The notes beneath the pieces were generated by a model. The model worked only from the letters and a program-made list of their open reading frames with translations, was not told the origin of the DNA and searched no databases. Shown piece after piece: positions 31,714 through 39,922 of a stretch of 64,000 bases of DNA. Position 1 is the stretch's first letter. Each line of letters begins with the position of its first letter. Source of the stretch: an uncultured Prevotellaceae bacterium (GTDB lineage Bacteria > Bacteroidota > Bacteroidia > Bacteroidales > Bacteroidaceae); the NCBI GenBank assembly GCA_902776545.1, contig CACYQO010000005.1:1-64000 (forward strand), given 5' to 3'. The translations under genes were made by a program, and so were the position numbers.

Positions 31714-31935
31714 ATGGAAGCAATTACTTTCACTCCAGCACAAGTACAAGTGCTCAACTTGGTTTCCCACATCAAGACCGCCGCAGGTTTGGAACAGTTG
31801 CGTAAGCAGTTGGCAGCGTTCTATGCCAAGCAGATTGACGACGAGATGGACGCGCTTTGGGAGAGCGGCCAGTTCGACGAGAAGCGCATGAAGGAGCTGC
31901 GAGGTTCGCATTTCCGCACACCTTATAATAAGTAA
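31714..31935 (+). CDS. Antitoxin-like protein of the PIN toxin pair
   Basis: The 73-residue protein MEAITFTPAQVQVLNLVSHI... has a helical N-terminal half and a conserved C-terminal part (DEMDALWESGQFDEKRMKEL...HFRTPY). A related protein at 33704-33934 also precedes a PIN gene, which supports a type II antitoxin role. It lies four bases upstream of the toxin gene. No DNA-binding domain is recognised with confidence. Confidence 0.75.
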   Translation: MEAITFTPAQVQVLNLVSHIKTAAGLEQLRKQLAAFYAKQIDDEMDALWESGQFDEKRMKELRGSHFRTPYNK

Positions 31936-31938
31936 GCG

Positions 31939-32361
31939 ATGATGAACCCCGTAGTGATTGATACGAACTGCCTGCTGCAGATTATCTCCCGCAAGAGTCC
32001 CTATCGTCCGATCTGGGACGCATTCCTCGTCGGGCGCTACACGCTCTGCGCATCGAATGAGATTTTGGACGAGTACCAGGAGATTCTGGAGCAGCAGATT
32101 TCGCCGACGGTGGCCGAGAACGTGGTGATGCTGATCCTGAACCAGGAGAACGTGCAGCTCGTGGCCCCCCACTTCCGCATGGGTATCATCACCGACGACC
32201 CTGACGACAACAAATTCGTGGACTGCGCCTTTGCTGCCGGAGCCGACTATTTAGTGTCGGAGGACAGCCACTTCCGAGTACTCCACGACACGCCTTTCCC
32301 GCAACTGAACCTCGTCACGCTCGACGAGTTCCTCGCGACGAGACTCATTCAGGAACAGTAA
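31939..32361 (+). CDS. PIN-domain ribonuclease toxin
   Basis: The 140-residue protein matches the putative toxin PIN family of type II systems. The acidic triad is visible: Asp in VVIDTNCLLQ, Glu in SNEILDEYQEIL and Asp in NKFVDCAFAAGADYLVSEDSHF. It would cleave RNA unless bound by the adjacent antitoxin. Start MMNPVV at 31939 (second Met possible). Cargo of repeat-bounded cassette 2 (31368-32497). Confidence 0.85.
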   Translation: MMNPVVIDTNCLLQIISRKSPYRPIWDAFLVGRYTLCASNEILDEYQEILEQQISPTVAENVVMLILNQENVQLVAPHFRMGIITDDPDDNKFVDCAFAAGADYLVSEDSHFRVLHDTPFPQLNLVTLDEFLATRLIQEQ

Positions 32362-32391
32362 TCCCATGATTGCATTTCCTCAAAGAAAGAA

Positions 32392-32546
32392 TTATCCGCC
32401 GAGACATCGCAAGATGATCCCGGCGGTTCTGTCTATCCACTCCCCTCTCCAGTCGGAGAGGGGCTGGGGGTGAGGCTTTATCCGTTTGGTCTCAAATATC
32501 GTCGGAGGATGACATGATAAAAGTAATAACAATTAATAAAACCGAT
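32392..32546 (+). ncRNA. Structured leader, copy 2
   Basis: Near-duplicate of 29934-30096 with the same GCAA-capped stem, the second hairpin (here CCCCTCTCC...GGAGAGGGG, fully paired) and the TTATCCGTTTGGTCTCAA end. It ends at an MQK start codon that now leads only to a truncated signal peptide. Confidence 0.5.
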
Positions 32547-32612
32547 ATGCAAAAGAAATTATTATTGATTCTCGCCCTGCTGTGCGCGGTCGCACAGGGA
32601 GCAATAAGATAG
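32547..32612 (+). pseudogene. Orphan signal peptide, remnant of a secreted-protein gene
   Basis: MQKKLLLILALLCAVAQGAI then one codon and TAG. It parallels MQKIRYLIIALMCMVVQG of the gene at 30097, including the leader. The coding region after the signal peptide has been lost. Confidence 0.65.
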
Positions 32613-33088
32613 AGGACAGACTGCACGAGAGCGACAAAAGGCTCAACTTCGTCTGTATCCGTGAACAATCGAACGGCATCAACCCCTTGTTCGCTGCCAT
32701 CACCAACCATGATGGGTATAAGTGCGGAGGCAGTATCTATCCTGCATACGAGACCATTCGCTCGTCACACTTCACTCCCGACGAGGCTCAGGCGGGCATG
32801 ATAAGGAACCTGATGGCAGGGAGATGGGACGCCTTCGTCAATGACTTCAAAAAAGCAGAATGTGGTCCGCTCACCGAGAACTGCGATTATTTCATCGACA
32901 GGGATCACCGGAACTGGATTACCACTTACTACGACACTTATAGTTACAAGAGTGGGTTTATCAATGGCATATTGGTGGGAGGTCACCGCCGTTTCCTGCT
33001 CTATTTCGACAATTATCCAGATGAGGAGATTCTCACGGGCATGACCGTTTATCGCGGAGCCAGGAAAGACTATACTCATGCAAAATGA
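32607..33088 (+). pseudogene. 5'-truncated gene of unknown function
   Basis: An open frame (IEDRLHESDKRLNFVCIREQ ... GARKDYTHAK) of about 160 codons begins abruptly at the end of the orphan signal peptide, without its own start or promoter. The composition looks like real protein (YDTYSYKSGFINGILVGGHR). I recognise no family. It ends exactly where the LOG-like fragment begins. Confidence 0.45.
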
Positions 33089-33661
33089 GAGATAGCCCAC
33101 GGGGACAGATTCCGTGAGTCCTCGTGGGCCACGGCGCGCATGCTTCACGACCAAGGCATCAAACACGCTCTGAGAGATTTCGTAAAAGCACGCAACTACC
33201 TGCAAATAGTGGGTGTGATGGGCGGCCATGCCCTGTCGCGCACCGATGGGATGTACCGTCAGATAGTCGTTCTCAGCAAACGGTTGACAGAACTCGGTTT
33301 CCTGATGCTCAGCGGCGGTGGCCCGGGAGCCATGGAGGCTGCCAACCTGGGGGCATGGCTTGCCGGTCGTGGCGACGACGAGATGGAAGAGGCACTGCGC
33401 ATCCTGACATCGGCTCCGGCGTTCAGTGACAAGGGCTGGTTGTCGACAGCCTTCGAGGTCATTCGCCGTTATCCTCAGACCAAGTATGAGAGCCTGGGCA
33501 TCCCCACATGGACTTATGGTCACGAGCCGCCCACCCCCTTTGCCACCCATATCGCCAAGTTCTTTGACAACAGTATACGCGAGGATGGCATTCTCACCCT
33601 GTCCTTCGCCGGCATCATGTACACACCAGGCAGTGCAGGCACCATACAGGAGAAGAAATAG
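33089..33661 (+). pseudogene. LOG-family (Rossmann, lysine-decarboxylase-like) protein, truncated at both ends
   Basis: The frame holds IVGVMGGHALSRTDGMYRQI, FLMLSGGGPGAMEAANLGAW, GIPTWTYGHEPPTPFATHIA and GIMYTPGSAGTIQE, the nucleotide-binding and PGGxGT-like motifs of this family. It has no start at the left: homologous residues (DRFRESSWATAR) begin right after a stop codon. At the right it breaks off after TIQE, where full-length members continue for about 100 residues. The break is next to the promoter of the second toxin-antitoxin pair, suggesting that insertion of that pair cut the gene. Confidence 0.7.
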
Positions 33662-33703
33662 TTTCTATCTTTGCAGGCGGTTATAAAAAAAAGAAGATTG
33701 CAT

Positions 33704-33934
33704 ATGAGTTATTCACAAATGGCACAACTGGAATTGTTGAACGCTCTGAATAGCATCAACTCCGAGGCTGAACTGAACGAGTTCAAGAGCGTCTTGGCCC
33801 ACTACTTTGCGCTGAAGGCCCAGAAAGCCATCGACAAGTTGTGGGACGAGGGTGTTATCAACGAAGAAACCATCGAGCAATGGGGTGAAGAGCACATGCG
33901 CACCCCTTACGGCTATGAGGCGCATCGTTCTTGA
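33704..33934 (+). CDS. Antitoxin-like protein, second copy
   Basis: The 76-residue protein MSYSQMAQLELLNALNSINS... shares the pattern KAIDKLWDEGVINEETIEQWGEEHMRTPY with the antitoxin at 31714. A TATCTTTG box (33666-33673) is 30 bases upstream. Intact, while its toxin partner is internally deleted. Confidence 0.7.
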   Translation: MSYSQMAQLELLNALNSINSEAELNEFKSVLAHYFALKAQKAIDKLWDEGVINEETIEQWGEEHMRTPYGYEAHRS

Positions 33935-34136
33935 CACTAACTGCCTGCTACAGGCACTGCCCTCACGCAGTCCGTATCACAAAATATGGAACAACAAGTT
34001 CGTGGATTGCGCTGTGGCTGTCGATGCCGAATACATCGTCACAAACGACACGCATTTCAACATTCTCAAGCAAATAGACTGGCCGCGACTGACTGTCATC
34101 GATACCAAGGAATTCACGAGGCAATTGGAATATTAA
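33915..34136 (+). pseudogene. PIN toxin with internal in-frame deletion
   Basis: MRRIVLDTNCLLQALPSRSP YHKIW is followed directly by NNKFVDCAVAVDAEYIVTND. The toxin at 31939 has about 70 more residues between these blocks, including the Glu of the active site. The remaining 73 residues cannot form a full PIN domain. Overlaps the antitoxin gene by 20 bases. Confidence 0.75.
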
Positions 34137-34217
34137 TAATCGTAAATGGGGACGCAACGGGGACTGGCACCTCCGTGGCAGCTACGGCCCTCTTTTGGCC
34201 AAAATATTTAATAAATA

Positions 34218-34249
34218 TTTGGAGAATTACGCGCTTATTCGTAATTTTG
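34218..34249 (+). promoter_or_regulatory. Promoter of the C10 protease gene
   Basis: TTTG (34218-34221), 20 bases, TAATTTTG (34242-34249). Start codon at 34289. Confidence 0.75.
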
Positions 34250-34288
34250 CCTGCAATAACAGAAGAAGATATTCAGAAGCAAGCAAAT

Positions 34289-36436
34289 ATGAAGAAGATA
34301 TTCATACGAATAATGGTCCTCATTGGGATGGTGATGATGGCCAATGGGGCAGTGGCGCAGCAACTTACGGAGCAGCAGGCGAAGGAGCGGGCTGGGAGGT
34401 TTTTGAAGGAGAGGAGGAGTCAGGAGGCGGGAGTCAGGAGTCAGGAGACAGGAGGCAGGAGACAGGAGGCAGGAGTAAGGAGAGAAGGAGTAAGGAGAGA
34501 AGGAGTCACGCTGACGGCTGCAAGGGTGGAGGCCAAGAGCATCTATGCTTTCAACTGTGAGGGTGGCGGCTACGTGATTGCCTCTGCCGATAGCAGGGCG
34601 CTGCCAGTGTTGGGATATAGCGACACGGGAAGCATCGACTGGGAGCGGATGCCGGAGAATATGCGCGTCTGGCTCAAACTGTACGACGAGGCCATCGCCA
34701 CGCTGGGCAACCGTCAGGATTTCAAGGACGGCGACATGACAGGCTCTCATCCCACGAGCCGCAACGGCTCACAACGACAGACAAGGACGAACGGACGCAC
34801 AGCCATCGAACCGCTGATCAAGACAAATTGGTATCAGATAGTACCTTATTACAACGAATGTCCGCTCTACGACGGTGCCGACAGCAGCCAGAGGGGTAAA
34901 CGGTGTCTGACAGGTTGCACGGCTACAGCGACAGCACAGGTGATGAACTACTATCAGTGGCCACAGGAGATAACCGACAGCCTGCCCGGCTACGACATCG
35001 AGACAACCTACAAGGACGAGAAGAAGGTGTGGCATATCGACGCCCTTCCGCCCGTAACCTTCGCCTGGCAGGATATGCTCGACTGCTACCTTGAACCGCG
35101 CGACGGGAGTTTGCAGCCCAAGGAGATCCTTGGCACAGAGGCCCAGCAGCAGGCCGTCGCCACGCTGATGCGCTACTGCGGCCAGGCCATGAAGACGACG
35201 TACGGCCCCGCCGCTTCCGCGACCTCGACAGACGCCCAGTATGCAGCGCTTGTCAAAGTCTTCGGCTATTCCGCCGCCACCAAGATCAATTTCCGTACGC
35301 TCTACGCCATCGACGAGTGGGAGGACATCATCTACGGTGAACTGGCAGCCGGTCGGCCCGTACTCTACCACGGCTATTCAGAGTCGGAGGGCCACTCGTT
35401 CGTCTGCGACGGCTACGACGGCGACGGCCTGTTCCACATCAACTGGGGATGGGGCGGCAAGGATGACGGATACTTCTCGCTCTCCGTGCTCAACCCCTAC
35501 AACAACACCAGCGCCGGCTCTGGTTCAAGCGGCATCGGATTCAGTATCAACCAGGGCGCCGTCATCTACCTCGATCCGATGATGGATCCCCAGCCCAGCC
35601 CCGACGAGGGGAAGCCAGAACTCTTCCAGTATGAGATGTCATTAGAGGATGACCATACGGTGAGGTTCACCTTCGGCTATCGCAAAGACGATGCCGGCAC
35701 CGCTGCCGTAGACAATGCCCTCGGCATACGCAACGACGACGGAGAATGGGCGCCCGTATTCATGGGCGACCTCAACGACAGCATCATCTACTCCAACAAC
35801 TATATGCTGGTGGAGGTGGACTCTATGGCGTTCCTGCCAGGCGAGTCGCTCAGACTTCACCCGATGTTCCGCTTCCGTCACGGCGACAACACCGAGTGGC
35901 AGATGATTCCCCCAGAGGAATACAGCCTCATGGCAGGCCGTACGGAGGAAGGGACATTCTATCTCCACATCTTGTTTAACGAGTGTGACGGTCTGGAATG
36001 TATCGGCGGAGCCATCACGAAGGGAACGGGCGTCGTCGGCGAGCGTAGCGATGTGACCGTCACCGTCCGCAACAACAACCCAAAAGACTATGCCGGAGAG
36101 CTCTGTCTCGTACCTTATTATAATGATGATGAGGAGGGTGACACGATGTCGTGCGGTGCCTATCTCCAGGCTGAAAAGGAGGGTGAGGTCACCTTCTCGT
36201 TCGTGCCCCGCCACGAGGGGTCTGTGACCCTGATGCTCAAGTCCCCCTCAGGCTATCCGCTCGGCTCTTTCACGTTGGAGACTCATGAGGCCACGGGAAT
36301 TGAAAAAATGGAAAGTGGAAAGAGGAAAGAGGAAAGAGAAATGTGGAAAGAGGAAAGTGGAGTGAGGAATGTGGAGTCAATACTTTTGCCAAAGGGCATC
36401 TATATCCAAGACGGCAAGAAATTCCTCAGGAAGTAG
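34289..36436 (+). CDS. C10 (streptopain-like) cysteine protease with sorting-type C-terminus
   Basis: The 715-residue secreted protease has signal peptide MKKIFIRIMVLIGMVMMANG, a propeptide of the streptopain type (residues about 25-175), and a catalytic domain with nucleophile Cys 210 in KRCLTGCTATATAQVMNYY and catalytic His 369 in GHSFVCDGYDGDGLFHINWG. A beta-rich region (about 440-680) and a sorting tail (LLPKGIYIQDGKK) follow. Two repeat-derived stretches: RRSQEAGVRSQETGGRRQ... in the propeptide, made of ten GGAG(T/A/G)(C/A)(A/G) heptamers (34416-34485), and a Lys/Glu-rich linker before the tail (36300-36385). The promoter at 34218 fixes the start; the longer frame to 33986 runs through the PIN remnant. 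Confidence 0.88.
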   Translation: MKKIFIRIMVLIGMVMMANGAVAQQLTEQQAKERAGRFLKERRSQEAGVRSQETGGRRQEAGVRREGVRREGVTLTAARVEAKSIYAFNCEGGGYVIASADSRALPVLGYSDTGSIDWERMPENMRVWLKLYDEAIATLGNRQDFKDGDMTGSHPTSRNGSQRQTRTNGRTAIEPLIKTNWYQIVPYYNECPLYDGADSSQRGKRCLTGCTATATAQVMNYYQWPQEITDSLPGYDIETTYKDEKKVWHIDALPPVTFAWQDMLDCYLEPRDGSLQPKEILGTEAQQQAVATLMRYCGQAMKTTYGPAASATSTDAQYAALVKVFGYSAATKINFRTLYAIDEWEDIIYGELAAGRPVLYHGYSESEGHSFVCDGYDGDGLFHINWGWGGKDDGYFSLSVLNPYNNTSAGSGSSGIGFSINQGAVIYLDPMMDPQPSPDEGKPELFQYEMSLEDDHTVRFTFGYRKDDAGTAAVDNALGIRNDDGEWAPVFMGDLNDSIIYSNNYMLVEVDSMAFLPGESLRLHPMFRFRHGDNTEWQMIPPEEYSLMAGRTEEGTFYLHILFNECDGLECIGGAITKGTGVVGERSDVTVTVRNNNPKDYAGELCLVPYYNDDEEGDTMSCGAYLQAEKEGEVTFSFVPRHEGSVTLMLKSPSGYPLGSFTLETHEATGIEKMESGKRKEEREMWKEESGVRNVESILLPKGIYIQDGKKFLRK

Positions 36437-36458
36437 GAGAAGATTTCATATTAAAATG

Positions 36459-36542
36459 CCTACAGATTATACGGATTATACAGATTAAGCAATTACTGAT
36501 TATCAGCAAGTTAAAATCCGTATAATCCGTACAATCTGTAGG
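36459..36542. repeat. Inverted pair of 9-base tandem repeats between convergent genes
   Basis: CCTACAGATTATACGGATTA on the left is complementary to TAATCCGTACAATCTGTAGG on the right. Units of (C)(A/G)GATTATA repeat with period 9. It lies between the protease and GH43 stop codons and may be a two-way terminator. Confidence 0.8.
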
Positions 36543-36557
36543 AAAATAAGAAAAGAA

Positions 36558-38705
36558 TTATTCTTCCCAGCGGAAGACAGCACCGTTGCGGCGGGCGGGA
36601 TCGGCACCAGTGAAGTCCATCGAATAGGGACTGCCTGTGGTGGGACTCTTACCGATGTAACGATGGGTGCGCATCGACATGAGCATGAACTCGCGGTTAA
36701 GATAGTCCTGCCAGAGGAATGTTTCGGCCTCCGTGACGTCTGTAGTGAAGCGCACGTCGCCCGGAAGTCCGTCGCCATAGACCTTTACATAGCGACCGTC
36801 TTCGCATTGGAGGATGACCTGCCCCTGCCCTTTGTCGATGACACGGAAACGAGTCTGAGGACTATGGTCTGATGCGTCGGTGTCGTAGAGCATGCCGTGC
36901 TTGAGGGCGATGGCGGGCTTGCCAGTAGCCAGATTGATGATGCGGACGGTCTTGCCGTAGGGGATGTTCTTACTACGGTCGGCCATAGGCTCCTCGACGG
37001 TGAAATTGTCGAATTCGGCATAGCCGCCGTTCTTCCCCTTCACGTTAAAGGCGAAGAGGGCATGGCGAGACCCCTGGAAGGTGATGAGTTGATAACTTAA
37101 GGGCATCATGCGGCCAAGCGTCTGGAAGGTCACGCCATCCGTCGAGTAGGCGTACTGCGCTTGATTGTTGTCGTAGTCACCGATGCACCGCAGCCACAAC
37201 TTTTCACTTTTCACTTCCTCACTTTTCACATCTGTGGTGTCGTTGGTGGCCTGCTCGAAGCAGCGGAGGGTGAGGGCGTTGCCGTCCTTGACGATGCCGA
37301 TCCAGGAACAGGGCACGTTGATGTTGCCCAGACCAGCGACATCACCGTCTTTCATGCCTTTCGTATAGAGTTCGACAGTGGTGATGCTCTTGGGGCCGAT
37401 GACGCGCTGGGTAAGCGTGTTGCGAGCCCACATCAGCTGTTCGGCAGGCATCGACTGGAGGCGCAGACGGCCGTTCTTGAGGCTCCATTTGCTGTCGTCG
37501 GGGTTGTGGTTCCATTGCCAGATGGGCTTGAGAGATTTCGAGGAGGGTGGAGTGTGGAGTGTGGAGGGAGAATACTCAAAATCATCGGAACGCACATAAG
37601 GAGCGTGTGGAGTAATCTCCTTCCTCATTCCTCCTTCCTCATTCCTCGAAACATTCGGCTTGAACCAGGTGCGGGGAGCGCGGCCAAAGTTGCCTTCAAG
37701 GCCTATCATCGGCCAGCCGTCCTTCCATGTGACGGGCATCAGACAGACGGTACGGCCAATGGAGTGGAAGTCTTGCATGAGCAAGGCCCACCACTTGCCG
37801 TCCTTGGCCTGCACAATGCCACCCTGATGGGCGTTGTCACAACCTGTAGCGCCGGGGCTGGCTGGCGAAATACCAAACTTCATGCCATCCTCGCCGATAC
37901 GATATTTCGAGCCTTGCGGCACGATCGTACGGCCCACACCCTGATAGCCGAAGGTCTCGTCGGCGGTGATGACACGTGTCTCGTAGGGTCCCCAGATGCT
38001 CTTCGAACGTGAGCAAAGCGTACGTCCATTAGGCGCATAGTCGGTGGAGATGAGGTAGTACATACCATCAATTTTGTACATGTGGTGTCCCTCGCCGATG
38101 CCATTGCCTTCAGGGATGATGACGCGGTCGGTACCTTCCATGGGACCGCTCATGTCGGGCTTCAGCTCCGTACAATGCACCTCACCATACTTATGGATGG
38201 CATAGATTTTCCCGTCGTCGTCGAAGAGCACGCTGAGGTCGTAGATGTTACCCTGCATGTTGTGATGCTGCCAAGGTCCGTGGATATCCTTCGAGGTGTA
38301 ACACTGAAGACCCTTGCCGTTGATGTTTGTGAAGACATAGAACTGACCGTTGGCATAACGGATGGCAGGTGCCCAGACGCCCTGGCCGTAGATTTCCTGG
38401 TGGTTCTTCAAGGAGAAAGCATCATCATCAAAATCAAAACGTTCGAAACAGTAGCTGATGTTTTCCCAATTAACAAGGTCTCGGGAATGAAGAATCACAA
38501 GTCCAGGCACAGTATGCATCGTGGTACCTGCCAAGTAGTAGTCATCGCCCACACGGAGGATGTCAGGATCGGAGAACTCGTCGTAGAACAACGGGTTGGT
38601 GTACGTGCCATTGCCGTTGTCAGCCGTCCACGACTGGGCTGAAGAAGTGAAAAGTGAAAAGTGAAAAGTGAAAAGTATAAACAGAAGTCGCTGCCGCATC
38701 AACAT
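36558..38705 (-). CDS. GH43 arabinofuranosidase/xylosidase-like enzyme with C-terminal sandwich and trefoil
   Basis: The 715-residue protein has a GH43 propeller (about 30-345) with Asp in YDEFSDPDILRVGDDYYLAG, Asp in NIYDLSVLFDDDGKIYAIH and general acid Glu in GEGHHMYKIDGMYYLIS. A ConA-like sandwich (about 395-565) as in beta-xylosidases and a C-terminal fascin/trefoil-like domain (GKPAIALKHGMLYDTD..., about 580-715) follow. The signal-peptide core LFTFHFSLFTSS is encoded by four TGAAAAG units (38648-38675). Inserts SPSTLHTPPSS and RNEEGGMRKE (37542-37569, 37620-37647, four heptamers each) and DVKSEEVKSEK (37198-37230) are also repeat-derived. Last gene of the PUL. Confidence 0.88.
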   Translation of the reverse strand: MLMRQRLLFILFTFHFSLFTSSAQSWTADNGNGTYTNPLFYDEFSDPDILRVGDDYYLAGTTMHTVPGLVILHSRDLVNWENISYCFERFDFDDDAFSLKNHQEIYGQGVWAPAIRYANGQFYVFTNINGKGLQCYTSKDIHGPWQHHNMQGNIYDLSVLFDDDGKIYAIHKYGEVHCTELKPDMSGPMEGTDRVIIPEGNGIGEGHHMYKIDGMYYLISTDYAPNGRTLCSRSKSIWGPYETRVITADETFGYQGVGRTIVPQGSKYRIGEDGMKFGISPASPGATGCDNAHQGGIVQAKDGKWWALLMQDFHSIGRTVCLMPVTWKDGWPMIGLEGNFGRAPRTWFKPNVSRNEEGGMRKEITPHAPYVRSDDFEYSPSTLHTPPSSKSLKPIWQWNHNPDDSKWSLKNGRLRLQSMPAEQLMWARNTLTQRVIGPKSITTVELYTKGMKDGDVAGLGNINVPCSWIGIVKDGNALTLRCFEQATNDTTDVKSEEVKSEKLWLRCIGDYDNNQAQYAYSTDGVTFQTLGRMMPLSYQLITFQGSRHALFAFNVKGKNGGYAEFDNFTVEEPMADRSKNIPYGKTVRIINLATGKPAIALKHGMLYDTDASDHSPQTRFRVIDKGQGQVILQCEDGRYVKVYGDGLPGDVRFTTDVTEAETFLWQDYLNREFMLMSMRTHRYIGKSPTTGSPYSMDFTGADPARRNGAVFRWEE

Positions 38706-38745
38706 ATCATCTATAAACTATAAACCATAAACTATAAACTCAAAA

Positions 38746-39819
38746 TCACTTCAGTATTGGCCAGCCATCGGGCGTCCAGGAGATAGGCCGCTGGATGAGG
38801 ATCGAAGCACCCTGATGGGCGATGCTGTAACCGTGACAGATGAAGATGTCCTGATCGTCGAAGGTGTAGGCGGCACAGTGGCCGGCAGCCTCGAAGGCCT
38901 TCTTATCACCCTCAAGGAAGATCATGCCACCGCCGTCGCGCATGTCGATGCCATCAGGATCGAGATAAGGTCCCTCGACACTGCGGCTACGGCCTACGGC
39001 CACACGGTAGTTGCTCTTAGAGCCCTGACAGCAGTAGTCCCAGGAGACGAAGAGGTAGTACCAGCCGTCGTGCTTGAAGATGAACGGCGCCTCGATGGCG
39101 TTGGGACCGGCGAAGTCGGACGTGGGGTTCTTCGGGGGATTGGGATTCACGGAGAGGGCTTTCTTGCCATCGGGGGCGGAGAGGTTGAAGCGACGGGCGA
39201 TGGTGCGAGGCTTTACTGACTCCTGACTCCTGACTCCAGACTCCTTGCCTACATGCATCGTCGTGTCGAGGCGGACGAGTTGGATGCCGTCCCAGAAGGA
39301 ACCCCAGACGAGCCAGGGGTTATCCTGATCGTCGATGACGAAGTTGGGATCGATGGCGTTCCAGTTGTCGCGACCTTCACGGGAGGTGACGATACAGCCC
39401 ATGTCGTCCCAGAGGCCAGAGGCTAAGGAACGAGTGGAGAGCAGTCCGATGGCGGAGCCGTTGCGCCCGAAGGTGGAACAGCTATAGGCGAGCCACCAAC
39501 GGTCGTGCCATTTGATGACATCCGGCGCCCAGACATGGTGGCGGAAGCCTGGCACGGAGTCCTGCGTCCACTGGGGGATGACGGACATCAGGGGAGCGCC
39601 TTTGACAGTCCACGTCTGACGGTCGCGAGACGTCATCTGCTGGATACCCATGCCTGTGGCAAAGATATACCAGGTGCTGTCTTCATAGGCCATCACGGGG
39701 TCGTGGACCATAGGCGTGTCGGTCAGGAAGTCAGTTGGTTGGAAACGGTGCGGCTGCCCTGCTGCCGTCGTGGGCATAATAAGGGCCAGCAGCGACCACA
39801 ATATTGTTTTCGCTTTCAT
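38746..39819 (-). CDS. GH43 endo-arabinanase-like enzyme
   Basis: From ATG 39819 (MKAKTILWSLLALIMPTTAAG) the protein has 357 residues with a signal peptide. GH43 acids: Asp in MVHDPVMAYEDSTWYIF, Asp in AIDPNFVIDDQDNPWLVWGSF, Glu in NAIEAPFIFKHDGWYYLFVS. The sequence VSWDYCCQGSKSNYRVAVGRS is typical of alpha-1,5-arabinan endo-enzymes (GH43 subfamilies 4-6). An insert GKESGVRSQESVK comes from four (T/A)GACTCC units (39217-39244). Part of the SusC-SusD-SGBP-GH43-GH43 operon. Confidence 0.88.
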   Translation of the reverse strand: MKAKTILWSLLALIMPTTAAGQPHRFQPTDFLTDTPMVHDPVMAYEDSTWYIFATGMGIQQMTSRDRQTWTVKGAPLMSVIPQWTQDSVPGFRHHVWAPDVIKWHDRWWLAYSCSTFGRNGSAIGLLSTRSLASGLWDDMGCIVTSREGRDNWNAIDPNFVIDDQDNPWLVWGSFWDGIQLVRLDTTMHVGKESGVRSQESVKPRTIARRFNLSAPDGKKALSVNPNPPKNPTSDFAGPNAIEAPFIFKHDGWYYLFVSWDYCCQGSKSNYRVAVGRSRSVEGPYLDPDGIDMRDGGGMIFLEGDKKAFEAAGHCAAYTFDDQDIFICHGYSIAHQGASILIQRPISWTPDGWPILK

Positions 39820-39922
39820 AACGATTGTCATTAAAATAAGAAAAAAGGAAGGGGAGCGGGCTTCACTAAGTCCGCCCCCCTTTGGTTGATTAACCAATCA
39901 TGTGGAAAATGTAATCAAAATC

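Noticed and set aside
37161-38012. 283-codon plus-strand frame
   Set aside because: Antisense of the GH43 gene at 36558-38705; no recognisable domain or start signal.
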